Shown: positions 9,071 to 19,188 of the stretch, in pieces
Position numbering within the stretch: position 1 is the stretch's first letter
Layout: the number at the start of each line of letters is the position of its first letter
Origin: Pseudoduganella plicata
GTDB taxonomy: Bacteria; Pseudomonadota; Gammaproteobacteria; Burkholderiales; Burkholderiaceae_D
NCBI RefSeq assembly: GCF_004421005.1
Contig: NZ_CP038026.1
Span: 1,488,001-1,552,000, forward strand
Direction: 5' to 3'
Length of the DNA: 64,000 nucleotides
Notes under the pieces: generated by a model
Seen by the model: only the letters and a program-made list of their open reading frames with translations
Told to the model about the DNA's origin: nothing
Databases searched by the model: none
Program-made: the position numbers and the translations under genes

Positions 9071-12000
9071 GGCGCGCCCACCGGTTCGCCGTAGACGATG
9101 CCGCGGCCAGCGGTACTCATGTAGACGCGGCCGAAGACATTCAGGTCGCCGACGACGAAGCCGCCGTCGCCCGGCCCGCCGTACTGGTGCGCGTCGTCGT
9201 TGATCCTGGCCCAGGTGGCGCCGGCATCGAGCGAGCGGTAGACGCCGCGCTGGCCTTTCACGGTGCCCCAGAGGTAGACGGCGGGGTCCGGCGCGCCCGG
9301 CGCGGCCTTGCCGAAGCCGACGGCGCCGCCATAGCTCACGCCCGGCAGCAGGCGGAACGTCGCGCCACCGTCGACCGAACGAGCCAGACCGCTGTCCTTC
9401 AGCGGCACCCAGACGTCGCCGGTGCGGCCCGGCATGGCGACGACGACGTTCGAGCCGCCGGCCGGCAAGCGCGCGGTGGCCGCGAAGGTCTTGCCTCCAT
9501 CGGCGCTGGCGACGAATGCCCCGTCCTGGTAGGCATAGAAACGCAGCGGATCGGCCGGATCGGCGACGGGGCGCGCCTTGGCGCGCAGCCCCGCTACTTC
9601 CGTCCAGCGTTTGCCGGCATCGGTCGTGCGCCACGTAACGGCGGACCCCGCGGGGCTGTGCAGCAGCACCGCGCCATCGGCCGACAGCGCCAGCTGCCCG
9701 TTCTTGCCCTTGACGACGGGTGCGGCCTGCCAGCTCGCGCCGCCATCGGTACTCATATACACCTGGGCGCCCGCGCGTGCCAGCACGGCTGGCCGGCTGC
9801 CCGCAACCGCCAGGCCGAACGTGGTGCCCATGCGCGGCTGGTGCGTGGGGCTGTACTGCTTCGGGTCGCGGTGGACGAAGCCGTCCACGTCGCCGACCAC
9901 CGAGATCATCGGGCCGCCAGGCACGCTCACCATATTCAGCGGCACCGTCTCCTCCATGCCCTGCACGGCAAAACGCCACGTCGTCGGCGTGGCGTTCAAG
10001 TCGGCGGTATGAAACACGCCATTGCCGGACGTGACCCATGCCGCTCGCCCGTCGAACGGATCGAAGGCGATCGAGCCGGTCCAGTGGATGCCGTGGCCGC
10101 GGATCCAGTCGATGCCGGCCGTGTCTTTCGCAAAGCCGCGTGCAATGACGTCAGTCCAGCTGGCGCCACCGTCCTGCGACAGGTAGATGCGGTCGCCTTT
10201 CGTGCGCTCGGCCGGATCGGCGGCGTTGGACTGGGGCACGAACGTGTTGATCGTCGATACCAGCACGCGGCGCGGATCGTTGCGGTCCACGGAAACACCG
10301 GAAAAAGCCGTGCGCAGGCCGCTTGGCGTAACGTCCGCCCACGCGCGCGCCGCGATGGCGTATTTCCACACGCCGCCCCGATTGACCGGCTCCTTGCCGG
10401 CCTGGTCGGGATGAGGACCGGCGCCGTTGGCGAACGTGACATACAGGTTGCCCTGCCCGTCCAGCGCCGCGCGGTGCGGCATTAGGTCGCGCGGCGCGCC
10501 GGCGACCGGCGCGAAGGAGGCGCCGCCATCGTCGCTGCGGTACAGGTTCGGCCCCACGCTGCCGTAGCGCGAGACGCCGACGTAAAGCCGGCGCTGCGCG
10601 TCCGGCACCACGAAGACGATGCCCGCGCCGTTCGGCGTCGTCGTCACGTCCAGGCCCGTCATGCGCTGCCACGTGGCGCCGGCGTCGCGGCTCTGAAACA
10701 GGCCGTTGGCGCGCGTACCGACGTACAGCACATTGGGGTCGGTCGGATCGACCGCGAGGCGCTCGCCGTTCTGGCGGCCCATGCCGTTGCCGTGCGTCCT
10801 GAACTGGGCCGTCACGTCGGTCACCGCAAAGGTCCTGCCATAGTCGTTCGAGCGCAGGATGGCCGTACGCCCGCCGTTCAGGTATTCGATGCCGGCCAGC
10901 AGATAGACCTTGCCGGCGTTGTTCGGATCCACGGCCAGCGAGTCCACACCCAGCAATCCCGTCCGTTCCTCGCCGACCCAGTCCTGCAGCGCGTGCCAGT
11001 GCGCCGTCTTGCCGTCCCACCGGTAGGCGCCGCCCACGTCCGTGCGGGCGTACGCGACGCCCCGTTCGGACGGACTGGGAATCACCGCCGTGACGAAGCC
11101 GCCGCCGCCGATGGCGACGCTGTTCCACTCGTACCCGGTCAGGAGCTTTTGCAGCACGGGCTCCATCGCTTCAGCCCACAGCGCGTAGCCGCGCGCGTTC
11201 GGGTGCAGCAGGTCCGGCATCACGTCCGTCGGCAGGCCGCCGTTCGCATCGAGGAAGGCGTTCGAGATGTCGTGATAGAACACCTTGTCGTTGTCGGCAA
11301 ACGTCGCCAGGATGGCGTTGACGCCATCATTGATCCGGCGCTGCTTCGAATCCGGCATGGCGTCGCGCGGGAAGATGCCCAGCACGAGGATCTTCGCACG
11401 CGGCAGGCGCCCGCGCAGTTCGTCGACGATCAGTTTCATCGCCGCCGCCGTCGTGCGCGGGTCTTCCTGGCGGTGGCCCGTGTTGTTCGTTCCCGCCATC
11501 AGCACGACGACCTTCGGATCGAGGCCGTCCACTTCGCCATGCCGCAGGCGCCACAGGATGTTTTCCGTGCGGTCGCCGCTGTAGCCCAGGTTCAGCGCGT
11601 TGTAGCGCGCGTAGCGCCGGGCCCACTCGTCCTTGCCCTCCTTCTCCCACCCTTGCGTGATCGAGTCGCCGATGAACACGACTTCGGGGAGCGCGCCGGC
11701 CGCCTTGCGCTCGGCGATTTCCTTCAGTTTCTGCTCGTGGCGCGGCATCCACCAGTCCAGCGACCATGGCTCGTTCAGCGGTGCCGGGGTGACGGACACG
11801 CTGCGATAGTCCGGGCACTGCGCGTTGGGCTTGCCGTGCGCCTTGAAGCGCACGTTCGCCACCGCCACCTCGCCCGAGCCGTTGGCTTCGATGGAGAACG
11901 GCCTGGCGATGGCGGAAAAATCGTCGCCTTCGCGCAGGAAGCAGCGCATGGAAAATTCCAGGTGACGCCAGCCCTTGCCGGCGGCCGCGCGCGATTGCAC

Positions 12001-12462
12001 CACGTACGGCACCTTGCGCTCGCAGTCCTTGCCGCAGCCCAGCTGGAAGTAGATGCCGCCCTTGCTCATCTCGCGCACGTCCAGGTCGAACGCCAGCACG
12101 CCGTCCGGCGCATACGGACCGAGGTCGCGCCTGCCGGCTTCCGCTCCCTCATCGCCTTCGATGCGAAGGCTGGCGTACCAGGTATCTTTGAACTTCAGGA
12201 CGAGTGCGTCGCGCTTGCCCGCCTTGACGGCATCGGCGCGCACGACGGCTTCCGGCTGCTTTGCGTTGGTCGGCACGGTGGCGGAACGGCCCGCCAGCCT
12301 GGCCTGGCCTTCCGAGTGGGCGACGGTGACGTGCCAGCCCGGGGCGGGACGGGCATCGTAGACCTTGAGGTCAGGCGTGGCGGCCTGGGTGTACAGGGTC
12401 GTCGCGGCTGCGACGACGCCTGCCAGCGCGCGCAGGAGCGGCACGGCGATTGATTTCTGCAT
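9067..12462 (-). CDS. Three-domain ExoP-like / SGNH esterase / GH74 endo-xyloglucanase
   Basis: Exported 1131-residue enzyme predicted to cut the xyloglucan backbone and deacylate it. A signal peptide (about 1-28) precedes a beta-sandwich like the C-terminal galactose-binding-like domain of ExoP beta-glucanases (about 31-210). An SGNH/GDSL hydrolase of the PAF-acetylhydrolase-like group follows (about 255-440), with Ser267 in GDSI, the GTNN block near 324 and the Asp417/His420 pair in DLLHPN. A full GH74 double beta-propeller runs from about 444 to the end, opening with IGGGGFV and [12 protein letters not shown] (catalytic-region Asp475) and containing BNR/Asp-box repeats. There is virtually no linker between esterase and GH74. 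The ATG at 12462 was chosen over the 49-codon upstream extension because it has a GAGA ribosome site and begins the signal peptide. Substrate is inferred; the domains are clear. Confidence 0.9.
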   Translation of the reverse strand: MQKSIAVPLLRALAGVVAAATTLYTQAATPDLKVYDARPAPGWHVTVAHSEGQARLAGRSATVPTNAKQPEAVVRADAVKAGKRDALVLKFKDTWYASLRIEGDEGAEAGRRDLGPYAPDGVLAFDLDVREMSKGGIYFQLGCGKDCERKVPYVVQSRAAAGKGWRHLEFSMRCFLREGDDFSAIARPFSIEANGSGEVAVANVRFKAHGKPNAQCPDYRSVSVTPAPLNEPWSLDWWMPRHEQKLKEIAERKAAGALPEVVFIGDSITQGWEKEGKDEWARRYARYNALNLGYSGDRTENILWRLRHGEVDGLDPKVVVLMAGTNNTGHRQEDPRTTAAAMKLIVDELRGRLPRAKILVLGIFPRDAMPDSKQRRINDGVNAILATFADNDKVFYHDISNAFLDANGGLPTDVMPDLLHPNARGYALWAEAMEPVLQKLLTGYEWNSVAIGGGGFVTAVIPSPSERGVAYARTDVGGAYRWDGKTAHWHALQDWVGEERTGLLGVDSLAVDPNNAGKVYLLAGIEYLNGGRTAILRSNDYGRTFAVTDVTAQFRTHGNGMGRQNGERLAVDPTDPNVLYVGTRANGLFQSRDAGATWQRMTGLDVTTTPNGAGIVFVVPDAQRRLYVGVSRYGSVGPNLYRSDDGGASFAPVAGAPRDLMPHRAALDGQGNLYVTFANGAGPHPDQAGKEPVNRGGVWKYAIAARAWADVTPSGLRTAFSGVSVDRNDPRRVLVSTINTFVPQSNAADPAERTKGDRIYLSQDGGASWTDVIARGFAKDTAGIDWIRGHGIHWTGSIAFDPFDGRAAWVTSGNGVFHTADLNATPTTWRFAVQGMEETVPLNMVSVPGGPMISVVGDVDGFVHRDPKQYSPTHQPRMGTTFGLAVAGSRPAVLARAGAQVYMSTDGGASWQAAPVVKGKNGQLALSADGAVLLHSPAGSAVTWRTTDAGKRWTEVAGLRAKARPVADPADPLRFYAYQDGAFVASADGGKTFAATARLPAGGSNVVVAMPGRTGDVWVPLKDSGLARSVDGGATFRLLPGVSYGGAVGFGKAAPGAPDPAVYLWGTVKGQRGVYRSLDAGATWARINDDAHQYGGPGDGGFVVGDLNVFGRVYMSTAGRGIVYGEPVGAP

Positions 12463-12571
12463 CGTTGTCTCGGTTGTGTCAGGGGACGGCGGTGGCGGAC
12501 CCGCGGAGTGCGCCACCTCCCTTGCGAACAGGGGTTCAGTGCGTGTCCGAATGCCGGACCGGTCCCGCAGT

Positions 12572-13576
12572 CTATTTGCCTGCCAGCTGGGCGTTCGTGT
12601 AGAAGCCATCCTTGACCAGCACGTCGATATTGTCCCTGGTCAGCGGCGTGGGTTTCAGCAGCAGCGTACTGACCTTCTTGAAACCGTTGTCATATTGCGA
12701 GTTAAAAGAGGGCTTCTCGTTGCGCACCAGCTGCACCGACAGCTTCGCCGCTTCGCTGGCAATAGCCTTCAGCGGTTTGTACACAGTCATCGCCTGCGTG
12801 CCGGCGACCACGCGGCGCACGGCCGCCAGGTCGGCATCCTGGCCCGACACCGGCACCTTGCCGGCCAGCTTCTGCGCACCCAGCGCCTGGATGGCGCCGC
12901 CCGCGGTGGCATCGTTTGACGCGACCACCGCGTCGATCTTGTTGTTGTTCGCCGTCAGCGCGTTTTCCACGATCGCCAGCGCCTCGCTCGGGCTCCAGTC
13001 CTTGACCCATTGCTTGCCGACGATCTTGATGGCGCCCTTGTCCACCAGCGGCTGCAGCACGGCCATCTGTCCCTCGCGCAGGATCTTCGCGTTGTTGTCG
13101 GTTGGCGCGCCGCCCAGCAGGTAGTAATTACCCTTCGGAACCCGATCGACGAGCGCCTTGGCCTGCATCTCGCCCACGGCCTTGTTATCGAACGAGATGT
13201 AGGCATCGAGGTCGGCGTTCAGCGTCAGGCGGTCGTACGAGATCACCTTGATGCCGGCCTTCTTCGCTTCCTTGATCGCATTGCCCAGCACCGTGGCGTT
13301 GTACGGCACGACGACGATGGCGTCCACGCCGCGCGCGATCAGGTTCTCGATTTGCGAGATCTGTTTCTGCTCGTTGCCGTCCGCGGACTGCACGAACACC
13401 TTGGCGCCCAGCTGCGTGGCCGCGGCGACGAAGTAGTCGCGGTCGCGCGCCCAGCGCTCGAGCCGCAGGTCGTCGATCGAGAAGCCGATCTTCGGATTTT
13501 TCGCGTCGGCGCTGGCCTGGCCGGCGGTCAGCAACAGCAGCGATGCGGCGATGGCCGCGCTCAGAACCTTCTTCAT
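12572..13576 (-). CDS. xylF: D-xylose ABC transporter substrate-binding protein
   Basis: Periplasmic xylose-binding protein (334 residues) of the XylF type. The signal peptide covers residues 1-23. The mature part has the type I sugar-binding fold, with IGFSIDDLRLERWARD at the N-terminus, the ISFDNKAVG segment, and VVASNDATAGGA plus VSGQDAD in the second lobe, all typical of XylF. AAGGAG lies eight bases before the ATG. It sits between galM and the esterase-GH74 gene, so it would capture xylose released by the GH31 enzyme. The partner ATPase (xylG) and permease (xylH) are not next to it nor elsewhere in the window, which is unusual for this family. Confidence 0.92.
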   Translation of the reverse strand: MKKVLSAAIAASLLLLTAGQASADAKNPKIGFSIDDLRLERWARDRDYFVAAATQLGAKVFVQSADGNEQKQISQIENLIARGVDAIVVVPYNATVLGNAIKEAKKAGIKVISYDRLTLNADLDAYISFDNKAVGEMQAKALVDRVPKGNYYLLGGAPTDNNAKILREGQMAVLQPLVDKGAIKIVGKQWVKDWSPSEALAIVENALTANNNKIDAVVASNDATAGGAIQALGAQKLAGKVPVSGQDADLAAVRRVVAGTQAMTVYKPLKAIASEAAKLSVQLVRNEKPSFNSQYDNGFKKVSTLLLKPTPLTRDNIDVLVKDGFYTNAQLAGK

Positions 13577-13599
13577 GTTGGTCTCCTTGTGAGTTGTAA

Positions 13600-14649
13600 T
13601 CAGCACTGCAATGACAGCCGGTACACCGTGGTTTGCCGGTACACCTGGCCGGGACGCAGGATCACGGCCGCCGCGTGCTGGCCATTGAGCTGGTCGGGAA
13701 AGGCGCCCGCCTCCAGACAGAATCCGTCGTGCCGGGAATACGGCTGGCGGCTGCGGCCCTGCACGCCCTCCAGGCAGTTCCCGCTGTAGAACTGCAGCCC
13801 CGCTTCCGTGGTCGCCACCTGCAACTGGCGGCCCGACCCCGGGTCGTACACCCGCGCGACGGTACGCAGGGCGCTGGCGTTGCCCATCGCGTCGTCGGAC
13901 AGGCAGTAGCAGTGATCGAAGCCGCCGGCCAGACGGATCTGCGCGTCGGGCCAGCGCAGGCGCGGACCGATGGCGGCCGGCTGGCGGAAGTCGAACGGCG
14001 TGCCGCCCACGCCGGCGCGCCCGACGGGAATGCCGGCCGGGTCGATCTGCAGGTAGTAATCGGCATCGATCTGCAGCATATGGTCGCCCACGTCGCCCGC
14101 GCCGCCGTTCAGGTTGAAGTACGGGTGCGACGTCAGGTTGATCGGGGTAGGCGCGTCCGACGTGGCCTGGTATTCGATCGACAGGCAGCCGTCGTCGTCG
14201 AGCTGGTAGAACACCTGTACTTCGACGTTGCCGGGGAAGCCGCCCTCGCCGTCCGGCGACACATGGCGCAAGGTCAGGCCGCCGTGTGCCATCACGCCGC
14301 GCCAGTGGGCGCAGTGGAAGCCATCGGCACCGCCGTGCAGGTGGTTGCCGCGGTCGTTGACGTCCGCCTGCACCGGGCGCCCGTCGAGCATGAAGCGGCC
14401 GGCGGCGATGCGGTTGGCCCAGCGCCCGATGATGGCGCCGAAATATGAGGGATTGCCGCGGTACTGCGCATCGCTCGGGTAGCCGAGCAGGACGTCGGCC
14501 ATGCGGCCGTAACGGTCCGGGGCCCACCACGACACGAGCGCGGCACCCCGTTCGCTGACGGTGACCCGCATGCCATAGGCGTTGCGCAGCGTGAACAGCT
14601 GGGCATCAACGCATGCCACGGGAAGAGTCGGTGCTGATTTGAAGTTCAT
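13600..14649 (-). CDS. galM: Aldose 1-epimerase (galactose mutarotase)
   Basis: Cytoplasmic mutarotase (349 residues) interconverting alpha and beta anomers of galactose, glucose or xylose. Visible family blocks are the NRI in GRWANRIAAGRF, the NHLHGG catalytic-region motif, LTSHPYFNLNG with its catalytic His, and the late Glu in TTEAGLQFYSGN. The ATG at 14649 gives the expected N-terminus; the frame stays open upstream into xylR but that extension is not family-like. It lies 11 bases after the xylR stop and 23 bases before xylF, so the three probably form one transcript. The role fits galactose and xylose released from xyloglucan. Confidence 0.9.
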   Translation of the reverse strand: MNFKSAPTLPVACVDAQLFTLRNAYGMRVTVSERGAALVSWWAPDRYGRMADVLLGYPSDAQYRGNPSYFGAIIGRWANRIAAGRFMLDGRPVQADVNDRGNHLHGGADGFHCAHWRGVMAHGGLTLRHVSPDGEGGFPGNVEVQVFYQLDDDGCLSIEYQATSDAPTPINLTSHPYFNLNGGAGDVGDHMLQIDADYYLQIDPAGIPVGRAGVGGTPFDFRQPAAIGPRLRWPDAQIRLAGGFDHCYCLSDDAMGNASALRTVARVYDPGSGRQLQVATTEAGLQFYSGNCLEGVQGRSRQPYSRHDGFCLEAGAFPDQLNGQHAAAVILRPGQVYRQTTVYRLSLQC

Positions 14650-14660
14650 GACCTGGGCTT

Positions 14661-15881
14661 TCAGGCGTGTAGATCGGGGATGCCCAGCGTGGGCATCCCC
14701 AGAGCGGGCGCACTGCTGCGCGCGCGTTCCTGGTAGGCGCGCGGCGTACAGCCAAGTTCGCGCTTGAAGACGGAATGCATGTACTGGCTGGACGTGAAGC
14801 CGCACTTGATGGCGACGTCCGTCAGGTTGCAGTCGCCCCGGTCCAGATAGGCGATGGCCGCGTCCAGACGCAGGCGCAGGATCTCGTCATGCACGCTGCA
14901 GCCCAGCTCCTGGCGGAAGTAGCACTCCAGCGTGGAACGCGAGATGCCGACGTAATCGGCCACCTGGTCCGTCTTGATGCCCTGGCACGCGTACTGGCGG
15001 ATGAAATGGCGCGCCCGCATGACATGCGGATGCTTGGCGCGTTCGTGCTTGCTCGACGCCAGCACGTTGATGCCGGCCGGCGGCACGAGAATGCGCGTGT
15101 CGGCCAGCCGCACGCCGTGCAGCATCTGGTCCAGCAAGTGGGCCGCCGTGCGGCCCATCTCCTCGGCGCCCTGGATCACGGAACTCATCGGGATGCGCGT
15201 CAGCATGCGTGCCAGCGGATCGTTGTCGATGCCGATCAGCGCCACCTGTTCCGGCACCTCGATGCCGGCCAGCGCGCAGGCCTGCAGCAGCTGGCGCGCG
15301 CGCGCATCCGTCACGGCGATGATGCCGACCGGCTTCGGCAGGCTGTGCAGCCAGGCGATCTGCTGCTCCACCGCCTCGTTCCACAGCGGCGCGCTGGTGC
15401 ACTGGCCGCGGTAGATTTCCGGCTCCAGCTTGTCGCGGCGCATCAGGCTGCAGAACGCCTTCTCGCGCTCCTGCGCCCAGCGATTTTCCTGCGCTTCGGG
15501 AAGGCTGAACAGGGCCAGGTTACGCAGCCCCGCCTCGATCAGATGTTCATAAGCCAGTTTGATCAGCTTGAAGTTATCCGTCGCCACGTAAGGCACCGCG
15601 GCCGGATAGTCGGCCGGGCTTTCGTACGAGCCGCCGACGGCGACCACAGGCACGCGGCACGATGCCAGCGCGCCGGCGACCGCCGGATTGTCGAAGTCGG
15701 CGATGATGCCGTCGCCCTGCCACTGGTCGATGCCGGACAGGCGGGCGCGGAAATCCTCTTCGAGGAACAGGTCCCAGGCCGTACGCGTGCTGGCGAGGTA
15801 GCCGGCGATTCCCGTGATGACCTCACGATCGAATATTTTATTGGCGTTGAAAAGCAGCGCAATGCGGTGCGTTCTCAGCAT
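14661..15881 (-). CDS. xylR: Xylose-responsive AraC-family activator XylR
   Basis: Transcription factor of 406 residues with the XylR layout: an N-terminal periplasmic-binding-protein-like sensor (about 1-280, opening IALLFNANKIFDREVITGIAGY) joined to a C-terminal AraC/XylS DNA-binding domain (about 290-395, with VADYVGISRSTLECYFRQELG and VAIKCGFTSSQYMHSVFKRELG). E. coli XylR binds D-xylose in the sensor and activates xyl operons. The ATG at 15881 has GGGAG upstream. It heads the minus-strand sugar block, with galM and xylF directly behind, and the element shared with the TonB receptor promoter lies about 110 bases upstream, so it plausibly autoregulates and controls the whole locus. Confidence 0.92.
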   Translation of the reverse strand: MLRTHRIALLFNANKIFDREVITGIAGYLASTRTAWDLFLEEDFRARLSGIDQWQGDGIIADFDNPAVAGALASCRVPVVAVGGSYESPADYPAAVPYVATDNFKLIKLAYEHLIEAGLRNLALFSLPEAQENRWAQEREKAFCSLMRRDKLEPEIYRGQCTSAPLWNEAVEQQIAWLHSLPKPVGIIAVTDARARQLLQACALAGIEVPEQVALIGIDNDPLARMLTRIPMSSVIQGAEEMGRTAAHLLDQMLHGVRLADTRILVPPAGINVLASSKHERAKHPHVMRARHFIRQYACQGIKTDQVADYVGISRSTLECYFRQELGCSVHDEILRLRLDAAIAYLDRGDCNLTDVAIKCGFTSSQYMHSVFKRELGCTPRAYQERARSSAPALGMPTLGIPDLHA

Positions 15882-15986
15882 AGTTGTCTCCCCTCACTCC
15901 GAGTTGCACCATTGTAAAGTTATGTAAGTTTATATTTCGGTGTCGAGCGAGCTGTGTTGCATTTTGCTTACACCAATGCAGCGATT

Positions 15987-15998
15987 CAATTGCGAAAT
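15987..15998. promoter_or_regulatory. Candidate XylR operator in the xylR promoter region
   Basis: CAATTGCGAAAT occurs here, identical to the copy upstream of the TonB receptor (6652-6663). A second partial half-site (ATTGCGATT) follows at about 16010-16019. The site lies in the 270-base divergent region between xylR and the acyl-CoA synthetase gene, about 105 bases from the xylR start. The match is seen; the regulator is inferred. Confidence 0.4.
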
Positions 15999-16151
15999 CC
16001 AACGATGGCGATTGCGATTCTTGCCACCAGGTTACTGTCCAGAATGCGTAAATTCCATTCTGCAAGTCAGTCGGGGTGGCCGCTTGGCCGCGGCCCGCAG
16101 CGATGCTACCCTTGAGCCGCAGAACATTCATATAAATAAGCAGGAGACACC

Positions 16152-17840
16152 ATGCAGTCCCAACTCAGTTACGTTCACGGCGCGCACGACGTGCCATTGA
16201 TCGGCCAGACCATCGGCAAGCACCTGGCGGCCATTGCCGCAGCCCACGGCGACAACGAAGCCCTCGTCGTGCCCCACCAGGGTGTGCGCCTGACCTATCG
16301 TGAATTCGACGCCCGCGTCACCGCGCTGGCCGCGGGCCTGCTGGGCCTCGGCCTGCAGCCGGGCGAGCGCATCGGCATCTGGTCGCAGAACTGCGCGGAA
16401 TGGGTGCTGACGCAGTTCGCCACGGCGCGCGCCGGCCTGGTCCTCGTCAACATCAACCCGGCCTATCGCCGCTCCGAGCTGGAATACGTGCTTGAAAAAG
16501 TCGGGTGCAGCGCACTGATCCTGGCACCCAGCTTCAAGTCGAGCGACTACCTGGCCATCGTGCGCGACGTGGTCCCGGAACTGGCCACAAGCCGCGACGA
16601 CCTCGTACGCTCGGCGCGCCTGCCGGCGCTGCGGCACGTGATCCGGCTGGGCGGCGGGCGCACGGCCGGCATGCGCAACTTCGACAGCCTGCTTGCGCCG
16701 CCCGACACGGCGCAGCTGGAGCGCCTGCGCGCACTGGAAGACGAGCTGCAGTTCGACGACGCCGTCAATATCCAGTTCACGTCCGGCACGACCGGGGCGC
16801 CGAAAGGCGCCACGCTGACGCACCACAATATCCTCAACAACGGGTTTTTCGTCGGCGAGGCGATGCGCCTCACCAGCGCCGACCGGCTGTGCATTCCCGT
16901 GCCGCTGTATCACTGCTTCGGCATGGTGCTGGGGAACCTGGCGTGCGTGACGCACGGCGCGACGATGGTCTTCCCGGGCGAAGGGTTCGACCCGAAAGCC
17001 GTGCTGGAGACGGTGCAGGCCGAGCGCTGCACGGGCCTGCACGGCGTGCCGACGATGTTCATTGCGCTGCTCGACCATCCCGACTTCGCCGGATACGACC
17101 TGTCCACGCTGCGCACGGGGATCATGGCGGGCTCGCCCTGCCCGGCCGAAGTGATGAGCCGCGTGATCGAACGCATGCACATGGGCGAGATCACGATCGC
17201 GTATGGCATGACGGAGACGTCGCCGGTCAGCTTCCAGAGTTCCGTGGACGACCCGGTGCCGCTGCGCGTGACCACGATCGGGCGCGTCCATCCGCATCTG
17301 GAAGTGAAGATCGTCGATGCGTCCGGCCGCATCGTCCCGCGCGGCCAGACGGGCGAGCTGCTGACGCGCGGCTACTCCGTCATGCTGGGCTATTGGGGCG
17401 ACGAGGAAAAGACCCGCGAAGCCATCGATGCCGCCGGCTGGATGCACACGGGCGACCTGGCCGTCATCGACAACGACGGCTTCGCCACCATCGTCGGCCG
17501 CTCGAAAGACATGGTGATCCGCGGCGGCGAAAACATCTACCCGCGCGAGGTGGAGGAATACCTGTACCGCCACCCGAAGGTGCTGGACGTGCAGTGCGTG
17601 GGCGTGCCGGACGAGCGCTATGGCGAGGAGCTGTGCGCCTGCATCGTCGTGCGCCCCGGCGAGACGGTCGACGAAGCGGACATCCGCGCGTTCTGCAGCG
17701 GCCAGATCGCCCACTACAAGATCCCGCGCTACATCCGCTTTGTCGAGGCGTTCCCGATGACCGTCACCGGCAAGATCCAGAAGTATCTGCTGCGCCAGCA
17801 GATCGCGGCGGAGCTGGGGCTGGGCCGGCGCCAGGGCTGA
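16152..17840 (+). CDS. AMP-dependent acyl-CoA synthetase
   Basis: ANL-superfamily ligase (562 residues) that activates a fatty or aromatic acid to its acyl-CoA through an acyl-adenylate. Motifs in order: P-loop [18 protein letters not shown] near residue 215, PLYHCFGM, the YGMTETSP adenylate motif, [16 protein letters not shown], the hinge [16 protein letters not shown], and the catalytic Lys in TGKIQKY near the end. AGGAG sits seven bases before the ATG. It resembles the medium-chain/FadD-like ligases annotated as AMP-binding proteins; the exact substrate cannot be named. It is divergent from xylR and stands alone, so there is no sign it belongs to the xyloglucan block. Confidence 0.88.
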   Translation: MQSQLSYVHGAHDVPLIGQTIGKHLAAIAAAHGDNEALVVPHQGVRLTYREFDARVTALAAGLLGLGLQPGERIGIWSQNCAEWVLTQFATARAGLVLVNINPAYRRSELEYVLEKVGCSALILAPSFKSSDYLAIVRDVVPELATSRDDLVRSARLPALRHVIRLGGGRTAGMRNFDSLLAPPDTAQLERLRALEDELQFDDAVNIQFTSGTTGAPKGATLTHHNILNNGFFVGEAMRLTSADRLCIPVPLYHCFGMVLGNLACVTHGATMVFPGEGFDPKAVLETVQAERCTGLHGVPTMFIALLDHPDFAGYDLSTLRTGIMAGSPCPAEVMSRVIERMHMGEITIAYGMTETSPVSFQSSVDDPVPLRVTTIGRVHPHLEVKIVDASGRIVPRGQTGELLTRGYSVMLGYWGDEEKTREAIDAAGWMHTGDLAVIDNDGFATIVGRSKDMVIRGGENIYPREVEEYLYRHPKVLDVQCVGVPDERYGEELCACIVVRPGETVDEADIRAFCSGQIAHYKIPRYIRFVEAFPMTVTGKIQKYLLRQQIAAELGLGRRQG

Positions 17841-17949
17841 CGGCGTCGGGTAAGCTGCCGGCTGCACCAGGCGGCCCGTGACTTCCGGCACACGCGCCCG
17901 GCGCGCCATCCGTCATACAATGCGCGTCCCGCCACTGTCCCTGTACGCC

Positions 17950-19188
17950 ATGACGCCAGCCCTGCCCGCCCGCCGGCCGCTCCAGATCACGCCGTGCTCC
18001 ATCGCTGTCGGCACATGCGCGCTGTTCGCGTTCCTGCACGTCGCCGCGATCCTGGCGGCCGGACCAGGCGAAACGCCGCTGCATAATCCGGTTGGCCTGG
18101 CCGTGCTGGCGGTCTTCATGCCATTGACGACCGGCGCGACGGAGGCGGCGCGCATGCTGCCGCTATTCCAGGCCTATGCCGCTGCGAAGCTGCTGGTCGT
18201 GCTGGCGATGACGGCTGCCGTGGCGGGCACATGCCGGCCGCCGGCCCGGCACCGGCCGCCGCTGCTGGCCGCGCAACTGCTGTGCGTGACGATCCTGGAC
18301 GCGCTGCCGTTCCACCTGCTGCTGGCCGTGCAGCTGGCGATGCTGCTGCCCTGGCGGCGTGGCCTGGCATGGCTGGCGGCGCAGTATCTGCTGGGTATCG
18401 CGATGGACGTGTATCTCGTGCTGGATCTGGCGCAGCGCATGGCGCAGCCGCCGCAGTGGCCGCTGCTGGCCTATCTGTCGGCAGAACGGCTCGTGCTGGC
18501 GGCGGGATTCCTGTTCGGGCACCTGGTGCAGCGCGAGCACCGCATGCGCCATGCCCTCGCCAGCGCGCATGGACAGCTGCTGGCCACGCAGTCGCTGCTG
18601 ACGGAAACGGTGCGCGGAGCCGAACGCCTGCGCATCGCGCGCGACCTGCACGACGTGCTGGGCCATCACCTGACGGCGCTGAACCTGCACCTGGACCTGG
18701 CCGCACGCCAGGCCGGTGCTGCGGCGCCGGCGGCGCTGCAGACGGCGCGCGACGTCAGCGTCGATCTGCTGGCACAGGTGCGCGGCGTCGTCACGCACCA
18801 CCGCCATGACCAGACGATCGACGTGGCCGAAGCGCTGCGCGTGCTGTGCGCAGGCGTGCCGTCGCCTCACCCGGAGCTGCACATCGACGCGGACGCCGCC
18901 CGCCTGCCGGCGCCGGTCGCCCACGCCCTGTTTTGCAGCATCCAGGAAGCCATCACCAACGCGTTGCGCCACGCGCGGGCCAGCCGCCTGACGGTGCACC
19001 TGTCCGTCCGCGGCGGCATGACGGTGGCCCGCGTCGCCGACGACGGCGTCGGCATGGGCGATGCGGCCGAAGGCAACGGCCTGCGCGGCATGCGCGAACG
19101 GCTCACGGACTTGCAAGGAGACGTACGCCTCGAACGCGGCATACGCGGCACAGTGGTGGAGCTGTCGGTGCCCGGGAGCCCGGCATGA
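17950..19188 (+). CDS. Sensor histidine kinase, NarL/DesK type
   Basis: Inner-membrane sensor kinase of a two-component system. The first half has five or six hydrophobic segments. The dimerisation/phosphoacceptor block is of the HisKA_3 kind (RIARDLHDVLGHHLTALNLHLDLA, phosphorylated His in RDLHD). A short HATPase domain follows, with the N-box SIQEAITNALRHARA and the G-box DDGVGMG and GLRGMRERL. The start is uncertain: ATGs at 17950 and 17920 and an earlier start at 17878 are all possible, none with a good ribosome site. It overlaps the response regulator start by four bases (ATGA), so the two are a matched pair. The signal is unknown. Confidence 0.85.
   Translation: MTPALPARRPLQITPCSIAVGTCALFAFLHVAAILAAGPGETPLHNPVGLAVLAVFMPLTTGATEAARMLPLFQAYAAAKLLVVLAMTAAVAGTCRPPARHRPPLLAAQLLCVTILDALPFHLLLAVQLAMLLPWRRGLAWLAAQYLLGIAMDVYLVLDLAQRMAQPPQWPLLAYLSAERLVLAAGFLFGHLVQREHRMRHALASAHGQLLATQSLLTETVRGAERLRIARDLHDVLGHHLTALNLHLDLAARQAGAAAPAALQTARDVSVDLLAQVRGVVTHHRHDQTIDVAEALRVLCAGVPSPHPELHIDADAARLPAPVAHALFCSIQEAITNALRHARASRLTVHLSVRGGMTVARVADDGVGMGDAAEGNGLRGMRERLTDLQGDVRLERGIRGTVVELSVPGSPA

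Noticed and set aside
9071-10039. A 323-codon N-terminal extension of the GH95 frame
   Set aside because: It overlaps the GH74 domain in another frame, is Arg/Gly-rich and non-homologous, and the GTG at 9070 starts a proper signal peptide.
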